Made by a program: the position numbers and the translations under genes
Assembly (NCBI GenBank): GCA_947073765.1
Contig: CAMTMZ010000005.1
Coordinates: forward strand, 1-64,000
Reading direction: 5' to 3'
Length of the DNA: 64,000 bases
Source: an uncultured Bacillota bacterium
GTDB lineage: Bacteria > Bacillota > Clostridia > Oscillospirales > Oscillospiraceae
Shown here: piece by piece, positions 16,880 through 25,497 of the stretch
How positions within the stretch are numbered: the first letter of the stretch is position 1
Layout: every line of letters begins with the position of its first letter
Notes under the pieces: model-generated
What the model was told of the DNA's origin: nothing
The model's input: the letters and a program-made list of their open reading frames with translations, nothing else
The model's database searches: none

Positions 16880-17839
16880 TCAACTTCCCTCCCCATCGCG
16901 CTCATCCTTCTTTCTATATTTCTTCAGCTCTCTCCAGCCTACAACAGCGGCCACCACTGCCACGGACGCAAGAACCATCACCATAAACAGGTTATAGGAA
17001 ATCCATATGAGAAGGTTCTGTCCCCCTTGAATCAGTCCGCGAAAGCTGGACTGAAAACCGGCAGCCATCCGGGTACCCAGGGAAGCTGTCTCCCCCACCT
17101 CCTGTGTAACTCTGCTCACCTCCCGAAGGTAGACGGTAAAGGTAGAGAAATTGATCAGGGCATCATACCGGTTCAAGGTGGAGGAGAACTGTTCAATCTG
17201 GTATTCCACATCGCTGAGGGCATTTTCCAGGGAAATGATGTCCTCCATTGTCTCCGCTTTCTCCAAAAGGGCCAGCAGCCGCTCCTGCTTGGTGCGCTGT
17301 GTTTTCAACCGGGCTTCTGTGTCATAATACTTCTCTCCCACATCATCACTATTTTCAGTGCTGCTGGTGACATAGCCCAGATTGCCGGCACTGTGGAAAA
17401 ACTGGTTGTATCGCTCCGCTGGCACCCGTATGGTATACTCCCCGTTGCGGTCGGCATGGGCGTCTCGACTGCCGCCGCCATAACTTGACGCCTGCTCGAA
17501 GTATCCACCGCAGTCGGCCACCAGCGCTTTCAGAGCTGCCACACTTTCGTCAAACCGTTCTGTCTGAATATGAAGTTCTGCCCGACGGATCAGCTTGGCC
17601 CCGGAATCCCGATAGATAGAGTCCTCCTGCCCTACCTCAACATCAGGAGCTGGAAGCATATCAGCTCCCGCCATATCCCAATACTCACCACCGTTCCACT
17701 CCCCGCCGGAGTCCCCAGACACACCTGCTGCCGGAGCACTGGACGCCGGAGCGTTCTCCGCGGCGCCTCCCCCGCCGCTTCCACACCCCGCCAGCAGCAA
17801 AACCGCCGCCATTCCAACCGCAAACAGCTTTTTTTTCAT
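16880..17839 (-). CDS. DUF4349 lipoprotein
   Basis: 319 residues. A signal peptide ends in the lipobox LLLAGC (Cys around 19); a Ser/Gly/Pro-rich linker follows. The DUF4349 domain runs from about 80 to 265 with a long coiled coil in the middle (YDTEARLKTQRTKQERLLAL). A C-terminal membrane helix (about 280-305) and a basic tail follow, so the protein may be anchored at both ends. The function of DUF4349 is not known. No partner genes on this strand. Confidence 0.85.
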   Translation of the reverse strand: MKKKLFAVGMAAVLLLAGCGSGGGGAAENAPASSAPAAGVSGDSGGEWNGGEYWDMAGADMLPAPDVEVGQEDSIYRDSGAKLIRRAELHIQTERFDESVAALKALVADCGGYFEQASSYGGGSRDAHADRNGEYTIRVPAERYNQFFHSAGNLGYVTSSTENSDDVGEKYYDTEARLKTQRTKQERLLALLEKAETMEDIISLENALSDVEYQIEQFSSTLNRYDALINFSTFTVYLREVSRVTQEVGETASLGTRMAAGFQSSFRGLIQGGQNLLIWISYNLFMVMVLASVAVVAAVVGWRELKKYRKKDERDGEGS

Positions 17840-17977
17840 TATAATCCTCCCTTTCTCTTTGCCATTCCGGGTCGTCTATAGGCTGTCCCTATCAATATAG
17901 ACGTCAAAACCTGTCCGTGGTTGCACCAATTTAACAAGATTTTCATAGGATGGAGAAAAATTGGGAGGTGCATCATT

Positions 17978-18718
17978 ATGCCCATTATATACTTGTCCCC
18001 CAGCACCCAGGATTGGAATCAATATGTCAACGGCGGCACAGAGGAGGAGTGGATGAATCTTCTGGCCGATAAAATGGTACCTATGCTGGACGCCTCCGGT
18101 ATCCGCTACGCCCGTAACACCCCGGATATGACAGCGGCCTCCTCCATCGCTGCCTCTAATGCTGGGAATTATGACCTACACTTGGCACTCCACTCCAACG
18201 CCGCCGCTGGCGCTCAGGCCGGAAAGGCCAGAGGCTCTATTGTTTTCTACTATCCCGGCAGTGCTGATGGACAGCGTGCGGCAACCCTTATCGCTGATGG
18301 CCTGAAAACGATCTATCCCGATCCCAACAAAGTCCGTACTGAGGCCACTACCACCCTGGGAGAGGTAGCGCGGGTAAAAGCCCCATCTGTTCTGGTTGAA
18401 CTGGCCTTCCACGATAATCCAGAGGACGCCTCCTGGATCAAAGCGAACCTGGACAATGCCGCCCGAGTCATCGTGCTGGCTCTCACAGAATATTTCGATA
18501 TCCCCTTCTTCGAAACTGAGAACCGCCGCCAGGGAGTGGTGGATGTGGAGTGGGGAAATCTCAATATCCGCTCCAGGCCCAATACTTCTTCCGCTATTGT
18601 CGCCCAGGCTCCTGACGGCGCCCCTATCACAATCTTAAACACAGCCAACGGTTGGCACTTGGTAAACTATAACGGTACCATTGGCTATGCCAGCAGCGAG
18701 TACGTGACGGTAACCTGA
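17978..18718 (+). CDS. N-acetylmuramoyl-L-alanine amidase with SH3 domain
   Basis: 246 residues. Residues 1-175 are an Amidase_3-type catalytic domain: HLALHSNAAA (metal-binding His) and VLVELAFHDN (catalytic Glu). In place of the usual first motif with its His the protein starts MPIIYLSPSTQDWN, a variant seen in clostridial and phage enzymes. A bacterial SH3 domain (about 185-246: GNLNIRSRPNTSS, GTIGYASSEYV) follows. No signal peptide, so it is either released by lysis, acts in the spore, or is exported otherwise. GGGAGGTG 7 bases before ATG 17978 fixes the start. The LysM-GH18 gene follows after 14 bases. Confidence 0.85.
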   Translation: MPIIYLSPSTQDWNQYVNGGTEEEWMNLLADKMVPMLDASGIRYARNTPDMTAASSIAASNAGNYDLHLALHSNAAAGAQAGKARGSIVFYYPGSADGQRAATLIADGLKTIYPDPNKVRTEATTTLGEVARVKAPSVLVELAFHDNPEDASWIKANLDNAARVIVLALTEYFDIPFFETENRRQGVVDVEWGNLNIRSRPNTSSAIVAQAPDGAPITILNTANGWHLVNYNGTIGYASSEYVTVT

Positions 18719-18732
18719 AAGGAGACAGCCCT

Positions 18733-20010
18733 ATGGATATTCATATCGTCCAACCCGGCGACACCATGTACCGGCTGGCCCAGCAGTACGGCGTTTCCAT
18801 GGAACGGCTTATTCAAGACAATCAGCTCCCCGACCCCTCTCAACTGGTGGTGGGACAGACCATAGTGGTCCAATATCCAGAACTAACTCATACCGTCCAT
18901 GCAGGGGATTCGCTATACTCCATCGCCCAGATGCACAACACCACTGTGGCCCAGCTTCTGCGCAATAATCCCGCCCTTCAGGGCCGGGACCTTATTTTTC
19001 CAGGACAGGTTATCGTGGTTCATTACGCCTCCCGGCCCAGAGGCAGTCTCACGGTCAATGCCTACGCCTACCCCACCATTGACCGGAATTTACTCCGGGC
19101 CACTCTGCCTTATCTGTCCCAAATCACGCCTTTTACCTATCGTTTTGATGAGGAAGAGCTCATCCCGCTTCGGGATGAAGCCCTGGTAAACACCGCGCTG
19201 CAAAGCCGGGTAGCCCCAATCCTCCATCTGTCCAACCTGGATGATCAGGAACGGTTCTCTGGCGAGCTGGCCCACGAGCTATTGCAGGACAAGGATGACC
19301 AGAAGGAGCTCATTGAAAACATTCTTCGCACAATAGATCGAAAAGGCTATCAGGGCGTAGACGTAGATTTTGAGCTTGTCCGGTCAGAAGATGCGGAAGC
19401 GTACGCTCAATTTTTGTCCCAGCTGCGTCAGGCGCTGACTTCTCGGGGCCTGCCTCTGATTGTCGCCCTGGCTCCAAAAATCTCCGCCAATCAGCCCGGA
19501 CGGCTGTACGAGGGCATCGACTACCATCTCATTGCCCAATCGGTTGATTTCGCCCTGTTGATGACCTATGAGTGGGGCAACCTCACGAGTCCTCCCATGG
19601 CAGTAGCCCCGCTTCCTCAAGTACAACAGGTGGTGGAGTATGCTCTGACAGAGTTTCATCCCAATCAGCTTTATCTGGGCATCCCAAACTATGGCTACGA
19701 CTGGACCCTCCCTCACCGTTCAGGAAGCCGTGCCAAATCCTTGAATAATGTTGAAGCTGTCCGCCTGGCCTGGAACCATCGGGCCGCGATTCGATACGAC
19801 GAGGCCGTTCAGTCCCCCTGGTTCCGCTATGTGGACGACCGCGGTTCTGAACATGAAGTCTGGTTTGAGGACGCCCGCTCCATTCAGGCCAAGCTGAATC
19901 TCGCTTTTGATTACGGCCTGTACGGTGTAGGTTATTGGAACTTGGACCGCCCCTTCCCCCAAAATTGGGTAACACTTAACGCAATGGCACAAATTCGCAG
20001 CGAAATGTAG
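18733..20010 (+). CDS. LysM-GH18 cortex-lytic type enzyme (SleL/YaaH-like)
   Basis: 425 residues. Two LysM repeats (about 2-46 and 50-95) bind peptidoglycan; residues 110-420 form a GH18 barrel. The catalytic box is GVDVDFE with the acid Glu at its end, and YDWTLPH and GYWNLDR mark later strands. B. subtilis YaaH and SleL cut cortex peptidoglycan during spore germination; the sporulating context fits. No signal peptide, as usual for this group. The upstream amidase gene, 14 bases away, suggests a joint cell-wall or spore role. Confidence 0.88.
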   Translation: MDIHIVQPGDTMYRLAQQYGVSMERLIQDNQLPDPSQLVVGQTIVVQYPELTHTVHAGDSLYSIAQMHNTTVAQLLRNNPALQGRDLIFPGQVIVVHYASRPRGSLTVNAYAYPTIDRNLLRATLPYLSQITPFTYRFDEEELIPLRDEALVNTALQSRVAPILHLSNLDDQERFSGELAHELLQDKDDQKELIENILRTIDRKGYQGVDVDFELVRSEDAEAYAQFLSQLRQALTSRGLPLIVALAPKISANQPGRLYEGIDYHLIAQSVDFALLMTYEWGNLTSPPMAVAPLPQVQQVVEYALTEFHPNQLYLGIPNYGYDWTLPHRSGSRAKSLNNVEAVRLAWNHRAAIRYDEAVQSPWFRYVDDRGSEHEVWFEDARSIQAKLNLAFDYGLYGVGYWNLDRPFPQNWVTLNAMAQIRSEM

Positions 20011-20069
20011 ATTTTTCCATATTCTTATGCTATAATGGGCCTGTCATTTTACAAAAGGAGGACATACTC

Positions 20070-20462
20070 ATGTCTGTTACTGTCGGTTTGAAGGGCCGTG
20101 CGGAAACTTTAGTTAATGATGCCAACACCGCACAGGCGGCCTGTTCCGGGGCACTGCCTGTTTTTGGCACTCCGTTTATGTGCGCGTTGATGGAGGAGGC
20201 CGCCTGGAAGTCCATCGCGCCCCACCTGGAAGTAGGCCAGAGTACCGTGGGTACCAGGTTAAACGTGTCCCACGACAGCGCTACTCCAGTAGGGATGAAA
20301 GTTTGGGCTGAGAGTGAGGTCACAGAAGTAGATGGTAAGCGTCTGCTCCTAACCGTAACCGCATTTGATGAAAAGGGACCTATTGGAACAGGTATTCATG
20401 AGCGCTTTATTGTCACCAATGACCGGTTTTTGTCCAAGACGGCTAAGAAACTGGAGGGCTGA
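20070..20462 (+). CDS. Hotdog thioesterase, FlK-like
   Basis: 130 residues with the single hotdog fold. The likely triad is Thr in FGTPF, Glu in LMEEAAW and His in NVSHDSATPVG, the arrangement of fluoroacetyl-CoA thioesterase FlK and relatives. These hydrolyse acyl-CoAs or remove side products; the natural substrate here is unknown. AGGAGG lies before the ATG. It sits three bases ahead of ybaK. Confidence 0.85.
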   Translation: MSVTVGLKGRAETLVNDANTAQAACSGALPVFGTPFMCALMEEAAWKSIAPHLEVGQSTVGTRLNVSHDSATPVGMKVWAESEVTEVDGKRLLLTVTAFDEKGPIGTGIHERFIVTNDRFLSKTAKKLEG

Positions 20463-20465
20463 CAG

Positions 20466-20945
20466 ATGTCCATTGAGAAAGTTCGCGCCTACTTTCGCCC
20501 CCTTGGTCGGGAGAGTGACATCCTGGAGTTTCCTGTCTCCAGCGCCACAGTCGAGTTAGCCGCCCAGGCGGCAGGGGTGATCCCCGCCCGTATCGCCAAG
20601 ACCCTGTCGTTCTTAGTTGACGAAAACTGTGTCCTCATCGCGGCCGCCGGGGATGCAAAAATCGACAACAGCAAGTACAAAGCCATGTTCCACACCAAGG
20701 CCAAAATGCTTACCCCAGAGCAGGTGTCTGCTTTCACTGGCCACGCCATTGGCGGAGTGTGCCCCTTTGCCAATCCGGAGGGTGTGCGCACTTATCTGGA
20801 CGTATCATTAAAACGGTTCGATACCGTTTTTCCTGCGGCTGGCAGCAGCAACTCTGCCATTGAGCTCACTTGTGACGAGCTGGCGGAATATGCCCAGAGC
20901 TTAGGGTGGATCGATGTGTGCAAAGGCTGGCAGGAGTCTTTCTAG
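20466..20945 (+). CDS. YbaK/ProX family aminoacyl-tRNA deacylase
   Basis: 159 residues. The family removes wrongly attached amino acids from tRNA, mostly Cys-tRNA(Pro) (YbaK) or Ala-tRNA(Pro) (ProX). Visible blocks are RIAKTLSFLVDENCVLIAAA with the conserved Lys, DNSKYK, and GGVCPFANPEGVRTYLD with the substrate-loop GGVxP. The GHAIGGV segment favours the YbaK/ProXp subgroup. It is nearly fused to the thioesterase gene (stop 20462, start 20466). Confidence 0.88.
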   Translation: MSIEKVRAYFRPLGRESDILEFPVSSATVELAAQAAGVIPARIAKTLSFLVDENCVLIAAAGDAKIDNSKYKAMFHTKAKMLTPEQVSAFTGHAIGGVCPFANPEGVRTYLDVSLKRFDTVFPAAGSSNSAIELTCDELAEYAQSLGWIDVCKGWQESF

Positions 20946-21137
20946 CCTGCGCATTTCCGGCGTCCAAAACAGCGGCCTCCACCCATCTCTAGCATCCAAA
21001 ATATTCAAGCAGCTTCCGGCTTCTATTCCAGCATCATTCTCCTGAAGATTATTATACGAAAGAAGTGGTATGCTATGAGGCGATGCATTGTCCTCAGCGG
21101 GATCATGAACAACTAACAGGATTCAGGAGGTTATAAA

Positions 21138-21770
21138 ATGATCCCGCCATGGAAAATTTATCCCCGTTCCCAGGGGCACAGCACAGTCTACCTGCAAAAC
21201 GTAGTGACTGACCCATCTATCTGTGTGGGAGACTACACAATCTATGATGACTTTGTCAACGATCCCAAGGATTTTCAGCGCAACAATGTCCTCTACCACT
21301 ATCCTATCAACCAAGAACGGCTGTCCATTGGCAAGTTCTGTTCCATCGCCTGCGGAGCGAAGTTCCTGTTCAACAGCGCAAACCATACCCAGCGTTCTCT
21401 GTCTACTTACATCTTCCCCGTTCTCTTTGAGGAGTGGTGCCTGGATGTGGAGCGTATTCCAGAAGCTTGGGACAACAAGGGCGATATTATCATTGGCAAC
21501 GATGTTTGGATCGGTTACGAGGCCGTAATTCTGGCTGGCGTCACCATCGGAGACGGCGCTATCATCGCCGCCAGGGCAGTCGTCACCAGGGATGTTCCGC
21601 CCTATACCATCGTAGGCGGCGTACCCGCCAAACCTATTCGAAAACGTTTTTCCGATTGGGAAATCAACCAGCTTCAAGCACTGCGGTGGTGGGATTGGCC
21701 CCCCGAAAAGATCGCCGCCAACTTGGAGTTTATCCAATCTGGCAATCTAAAAAAATTATGCCAAGCATAG
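21138..21770 (+). CDS. Vat/CatB-type xenobiotic O-acetyltransferase
   Basis: 210 residues with a left-handed beta helix of hexapeptide repeats. Strong similarity by eye to Vat(D)-type streptogramin A acetyltransferases: [16 protein letters not shown], the catalytic His in NSANHTQ (near residue 82), [18 protein letters not shown], then [12 protein letters not shown] and WWDWP near the end. The close CatB relatives acetylate chloramphenicol. Whether this one protects against a drug is inference. The adjoining ABC-F gene would act on similar drug classes. AGGAGG precedes ATG 21138. Confidence 0.85.
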   Translation: MIPPWKIYPRSQGHSTVYLQNVVTDPSICVGDYTIYDDFVNDPKDFQRNNVLYHYPINQERLSIGKFCSIACGAKFLFNSANHTQRSLSTYIFPVLFEEWCLDVERIPEAWDNKGDIIIGNDVWIGYEAVILAGVTIGDGAIIAARAVVTRDVPPYTIVGGVPAKPIRKRFSDWEINQLQALRWWDWPPEKIAANLEFIQSGNLKKLCQA

Positions 21771-21780
21771 CTTAACGAAA

Positions 21781-21807
21781 AAGCCCGTCGGTTCACCCGG
21801 CGGGCTT
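21781..21807. terminator. Terminator between the Vat-like and ABC-F genes
   Basis: AAGCCCG (21781-21787) pairs with CGGGCTT (21801-21807) through an almost fully paired stem; on the minus strand it is followed by a T-run. It serves the ABC-F gene ending at 21814 and probably also the plus-strand gene. Confidence 0.8.
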
Positions 21808-21813
21808 CATCAT

Positions 21814-23292
21814 TTACATTTTTATTACTCTGGTCGCTATTTTTTCTTGAAATACCTTATCATGCTCCACAAAAAGTAAGGTAGGGCCATATTGAAGCAA
21901 TAGCTCCTCAATCTGCATCCGAGAGAACAAATCAATATAGTTCAGCGGTTCGTCCCAAACATACAAGTGGGCACTCTGGCACAGGCTGGCAGCCAGCAGC
22001 ACTTTTTTCTGCTGTCCGGCACTGTATTCTCTCATATCCCGCTCAAACTGCTCCCGGGAAAAGTCCATTTTGCGCAGAACTGTAAGAAAACGAGTCAACT
22101 CGATGCTTTGCCTCTCTGCCCAGCTTAAAAGACTTCCCTGCAGATGGTCTGCCTTTTGTGGCACATAAGATATTTTCAATCCTGACGCGCGGAACAGCGT
22201 TCCACTGTGGGGAACCTCATCTCCGACCAGCAGCCGCAGCAGACTCGTTTTTCCAGAACCATTCCCGCCATCCAGACAGAGCCGTTCCCCCTGGCAAAGC
22301 GTAAAACTGATCAATTTTCCAGTTGTTCCCGGGTAAGAAATGGCCAGCTCTCTCCCCTCCAGAAACCGGTCGCTGTGATAGTGCTGTGAAGACAGCTTTA
22401 GACTGTCTGCCCACTCAACATTTTTGAGCAAGCCGGCCTTCTCCTGAATGGCTTTCTGCTGCCGGCCTTCCAGATTTTTGGCCCTCTTCATCATTTTGGC
22501 AGATTTATGGCCAATAAAGCCCCGGTCCACCTTCAGACCTGAGTTTAAGTCGCCATATTTAGTCTGTTCTATTTTGTCCGACCATGCGGAAGTCCGCCTG
22601 GCCGCCCTTTCCAAACGTTTAATTTCTCCCTTCAGCTTCTCATTTTGAGCCAGTTCGCCCCGGTCCCTGTCCTCCTTATCCCGGAACCAGCTGGAAAAAT
22701 TCCCCCGCACCAGCTCCGGGCCAGTTTGATTTAAGGACAGAATATGGTCCACACATCCGTCTAGAAAAGCGCGGTCGTGCGATACCAAAAGGAATCCCTG
22801 ATCCAAATTTCGCAGGTATTTCGCCACCAGCTCACGGCCCGGGCCATCCAGGTGATTGGTTGGCTCGTCAATCATGGGGTAGTCCCCCTCATCCAGAAAA
22901 AGGGAGGCCAGCAAGGCCCTGGTCTGCTCCCCGCCGCTGAGCGTGTAAAAAGGTCGGTCCAGTACTTCCTCCCCTAAACCCATTTTGGACAGCTCCCAGT
23001 TCAACCTCCACGCCTCCTCCGGGGCCACATGCTCCAGAAGGACATCCAGTGTCCGCCGGGAGGAGTCATCAACTGGTTTGGGCCAGTATCTGCTGCCCTG
23101 ACTGAGGCGAATGCTCCCCCGCCCTTCCAACTCTCCGGCCAAAAGGCGCAGCAGAGTTGTCTTTCCCCTGCCATTGCGTCCCACCAGACCCAGCTTCCAG
23201 CTGGTATCCAGTTGAAGGTTTAACTCCTGAAACACCGGTGTGTGGTCTCCGTCGTAAGTGAAATGCAGATTTTGTATCGTAATTTGCGACAT
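21814..23292 (-). CDS. ABC-F ribosome-protection protein, Lsa-like
   Basis: 492 residues, two ABC domains and no membrane part. Walker A motifs GRNGRGKT and GGNGSGKT; signature motifs LSGGEQTRA and YSAGQQKKV; Walker B segments LIDEPTNHLD (written here PMIDEPTNHLD) and VWDEPLNYID. The VGRNGRGKTTLLRLL opening, the DEPLNY second Walker B and the length match the Lsa family, which frees ribosomes from lincosamides, streptogramin A and pleuromutilins. ATG 23292 follows AGGAGGT; the open frame to 23424 runs through the leader and is not coding. Expression is probably controlled by the terminator at 23315-23347. Confidence 0.9.
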   Translation of the reverse strand: MSQITIQNLHFTYDGDHTPVFQELNLQLDTSWKLGLVGRNGRGKTTLLRLLAGELEGRGSIRLSQGSRYWPKPVDDSSRRTLDVLLEHVAPEEAWRLNWELSKMGLGEEVLDRPFYTLSGGEQTRALLASLFLDEGDYPMIDEPTNHLDGPGRELVAKYLRNLDQGFLLVSHDRAFLDGCVDHILSLNQTGPELVRGNFSSWFRDKEDRDRGELAQNEKLKGEIKRLERAARRTSAWSDKIEQTKYGDLNSGLKVDRGFIGHKSAKMMKRAKNLEGRQQKAIQEKAGLLKNVEWADSLKLSSQHYHSDRFLEGRELAISYPGTTGKLISFTLCQGERLCLDGGNGSGKTSLLRLLVGDEVPHSGTLFRASGLKISYVPQKADHLQGSLLSWAERQSIELTRFLTVLRKMDFSREQFERDMREYSAGQQKKVLLAASLCQSAHLYVWDEPLNYIDLFSRMQIEELLLQYGPTLLFVEHDKVFQEKIATRVIKM

Positions 23293-23314
23293 ATTCCAAC
23301 CTCCTGTCATGCGC

Positions 23315-23347
23315 AAAAAAGCCGCAAGAGGTCTCCTCCTCTTGCGG
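23315..23347 (-). terminator. Leader terminator (attenuator) before the ABC-F gene
   Basis: On the minus strand a perfect 10-bp stem (CCGCAAGAGG with CCTCTTGCGG, 6-base loop) is followed by six T, ending 22 bases before the start codon. A terminator placed between promoter and gene indicates drug-dependent read-through as known for vmlR and other ABC-F genes. The Shine-Dalgarno sequence lies just downstream of it. Confidence 0.8.
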
Positions 23348-23463
23348 TTCATAGGCGGATATGCCCAGCATTTACCGAAAGGGGAAGATTGCGCATTTCC
23401 TCCTGCGACCCATGACAAAAGCAAGCTGTCTTAACAGCCCTCGTTTTCTATCCTGTCATGGAT

Positions 23464-23484
23464 TCAGCAAGTGGTTTTGCGCAT
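23464..23484 (-). CDS. Possible six-residue leader peptide
   Basis: ATG at 23484 on the minus strand opens a six-codon frame (MRKTTC, stop TGA) with a very good ribosome-binding site, GGGAGG seven bases upstream. It lies between the promoter at 23515-23544 and the leader terminator, the usual place for a regulatory peptide. Other short frames in the leader (MGRRRKCAIFPFR and MRNLPLSVNAGHIRL) have poorer sites. Confidence 0.4.
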   Translation of the reverse strand: MRKTTC

Positions 23485-23514
23485 CTTCCCGCCTCCCATC
23501 TGTTTGTTGATAAC

Positions 23515-23544
23515 AGCATACCACAGCGGCGGCAGGCATGTCAA
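23515..23544 (-). promoter_or_regulatory. Promoter-like pair for the ABC-F leader
   Basis: On the minus strand a perfect TTGACA (23539-23544), 18 bases, TATGCT (23515-23520). Transcription from here gives a leader of about 215 bases containing small reading frames and the attenuator. Confidence 0.6.
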
Positions 23545-23588
23545 GAAAAAACGCCTGGTCAAAATCAACCAGACGTTTCCCCTTTGCC

Positions 23589-24224
23589 TTACTTCGTACC
23601 AAAGATGCGGTCGCCGGCATCACCCAAGCCGGGAACAATGTAGGCATGCTCATTTAGCTTCTTATCCACGCCGGCCACATAAATTTCCACATCGGGGTGA
23701 TCTTTCATGATACACTCAATACCCTCAGGGGCGGCAAGGACATTCATCAGCTTGATGTGTTTACAGCCATAGCCTTTAATAAAAGTGATAGCGGCGGAAG
23801 CGGAGCCTCCGGTCGCCAGCATAGGATCCAGAACAATCACGTCCCGTTCAGCAATATCAGCGGGCATTTTGCAGTAATACTCCACTGGGCGGTGGGTCTC
23901 CGGGTCCCGATACAGGCCGATATGTCCCACCTTAGCGGAAGGGATCATTTTAATAATGCCGTCTACCATGCCCAGTCCGGCCCGGAGAATCGGAACAATC
24001 GCCAGTTTTTTACCAGCCAGAGTCTTAAAGGTATCGGTGGCAATGGGAGTTTTCACCTCAATATCCTCCAGAGGTAAATCCCGGGTGGCCTCGTAGCATT
24101 CCAGGGCGGCAATCTCAGAAACTATCTCTCTGAATTCCTTTACACCGGTATTTTCATCCCGGAGAATTGTCAATTTATGCTGCAGCAGCGGGTGATCCAA
24201 AATGTGTACATTCTCGTTAAACAT
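23589..24224 (-). CDS. upp: Uracil phosphoribosyltransferase
   Basis: Makes UMP from uracil and PRPP (pyrimidine salvage). 211 residues, normal length. The PRPP loop [14 protein letters not shown], the [10 protein letters not shown] block and the C-terminal uracil-binding [13 protein letters not shown] segment are all intact. It lies 18 bases downstream of tsaB on the same strand and is probably co-transcribed with tsaE-tsaB. Confidence 0.96.
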   Translation of the reverse strand: MFNENVHILDHPLLQHKLTILRDENTGVKEFREIVSEIAALECYEATRDLPLEDIEVKTPIATDTFKTLAGKKLAIVPILRAGLGMVDGIIKMIPSAKVGHIGLYRDPETHRPVEYYCKMPADIAERDVIVLDPMLATGGSASAAITFIKGYGCKHIKLMNVLAAPEGIECIMKDHPDVEIYVAGVDKKLNEHAYIVPGLGDAGDRIFGTK

Positions 24225-24242
24225 GTTTACAATTCCCTTCTA

Positions 24243-24956
24243 TCATAAATTTTTATTTCGCGTCTGTTCCAGCCGTTCTCGCTCCGCTTGAGACAGGCGG
24301 TGATATACTGGCATCAGCTTTTCGCCAGACAGTAGCCCGCCAGAAGCGGCTAATTCCTCCGCTGCTCGCGCAACTCCCCATGCGCCTTGCATCCGTAACT
24401 GGATAGGAGCCAAAGTTAGCTCTGGAACCACTTCTCTCAGGCTATTATAACACAGCTGAGCTCCATCGCCAACGACAATTTTCGGAAATGGGAAGTTTTT
24501 TAGCTCCTCCCCCAGTTCTTCCAAAGAGATGGCCCGATCCGGGCTGAGGCGTTTTAAGCGGCCTCCTTCCGCAAAAAACAGGGCATTGTATACCTGCTTT
24601 CTCCTGGCATCCATAGCACATATAATCATCTTCCCCTCGAGATGAGCCAGGGGCCATGCCATAGACTCCAGCGTGGAGCATGGGGCACAGAGCTTTCCTC
24701 CAGCCCAGGCCAACCCCTTTGCTGTAGCTATTCCGATTCGCAGCCCGGTAAAAGACCCGGGACCAATCGCCACGGCAATAACATCCACCCCATTTATATC
24801 CTCTCCGCAGTTTTCCAAAAGACCGTTTACCATAGGCAGCAGGGTGCGGCTATGGGTCAGTCCGCTGCACTGAAAGAACTGCGCCACCAGCGCTCCGTCC
24901 TGGCAAAGCGCAGCCGAGCAGGCTGTTGCCGATGACTCTAGGGCTAAAATTTTCAC
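24243..24956 (-). CDS. tsaB: tRNA t6A synthesis protein TsaB
   Basis: 237 residues of the ASKHA fold: ILALESSATACSAALCQDG at the start and the AVAIGPGSFTGLRIG block. TsaB pairs with TsaD and TsaE to make threonylcarbamoyl-adenosine at position 37 of ANN-decoding tRNAs. It is the structural partner and lacks the TsaD metal site. The start overlaps the end of tsaE by 4 bases. Confidence 0.93.
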   Translation of the reverse strand: MKILALESSATACSAALCQDGALVAQFFQCSGLTHSRTLLPMVNGLLENCGEDINGVDVIAVAIGPGSFTGLRIGIATAKGLAWAGGKLCAPCSTLESMAWPLAHLEGKMIICAMDARRKQVYNALFFAEGGRLKRLSPDRAISLEELGEELKNFPFPKIVVGDGAQLCYNSLREVVPELTLAPIQLRMQGAWGVARAAEELAASGGLLSGEKLMPVYHRLSQAERERLEQTRNKNL

Positions 24957-25381
24957 AGCTCCACCCCCTCGATGGAAATCACACGCTGACTGGCTGTCTC
25001 TCCCCGCCGTATTTCCACCAAAATGGAGTCCTTTCCCAGCGTGTCAGACACATTTTCGCTCCACTCCACAGCGCATACCCCTCCTCGGACCATGTAATCC
25101 TCCCATCCAATATCAAACAGCTCTTCAGATGAGTTCAAACGGTACATGTCAAAGTGAAACAACGGGAGGCGGCCCCCCTCATACTCGTTCACAATAGTGA
25201 AGGTAGGGCTGGTTATCCGGTCTTCTATCCCCAGGCCGCGGGCCAGGCCACGGGTAAAAGCAGTTTTCCCCGCTCCAAGATCACCGGTAAAAGCGATCAC
25301 CGCCCCGGATGTCAAAGTCTTTGCCAGCCTGGTTCCCAAGAGCTCTGTCTCCTCTTCACTATTCGTGACAAACCGCACCAT
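24953..25381 (-). CDS. tsaE: tRNA t6A synthesis ATPase TsaE
   Basis: 142 residues. Walker A GDLGAGKTAF and the later SPTFTIVNEY and LFHFDMYRL blocks are typical. TsaE binds the TsaB-TsaD dimer and uses ATP to reset it. ATG 25381 is preferred: GGAGGG lies just upstream, whereas the GTG at 25396 that would lengthen the frame has no site. First gene of tsaE-tsaB-upp. Confidence 0.92.
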   Translation of the reverse strand: MVRFVTNSEEETELLGTRLAKTLTSGAVIAFTGDLGAGKTAFTRGLARGLGIEDRITSPTFTIVNEYEGGRLPLFHFDMYRLNSSEELFDIGWEDYMVRGGVCAVEWSENVSDTLGKDSILVEIRRGETASQRVISIEGVEL

Positions 25382-25497
25382 GCTCCCTCCGTTCACAGAA
25401 AATTTTCAGGTTCTTCATTATTATAGCACACTTGGGGTTTGCGTTTCCACCAAAATGTGATAAAATATATGATTAGATTTTATAAGGAGGTGAAGTA

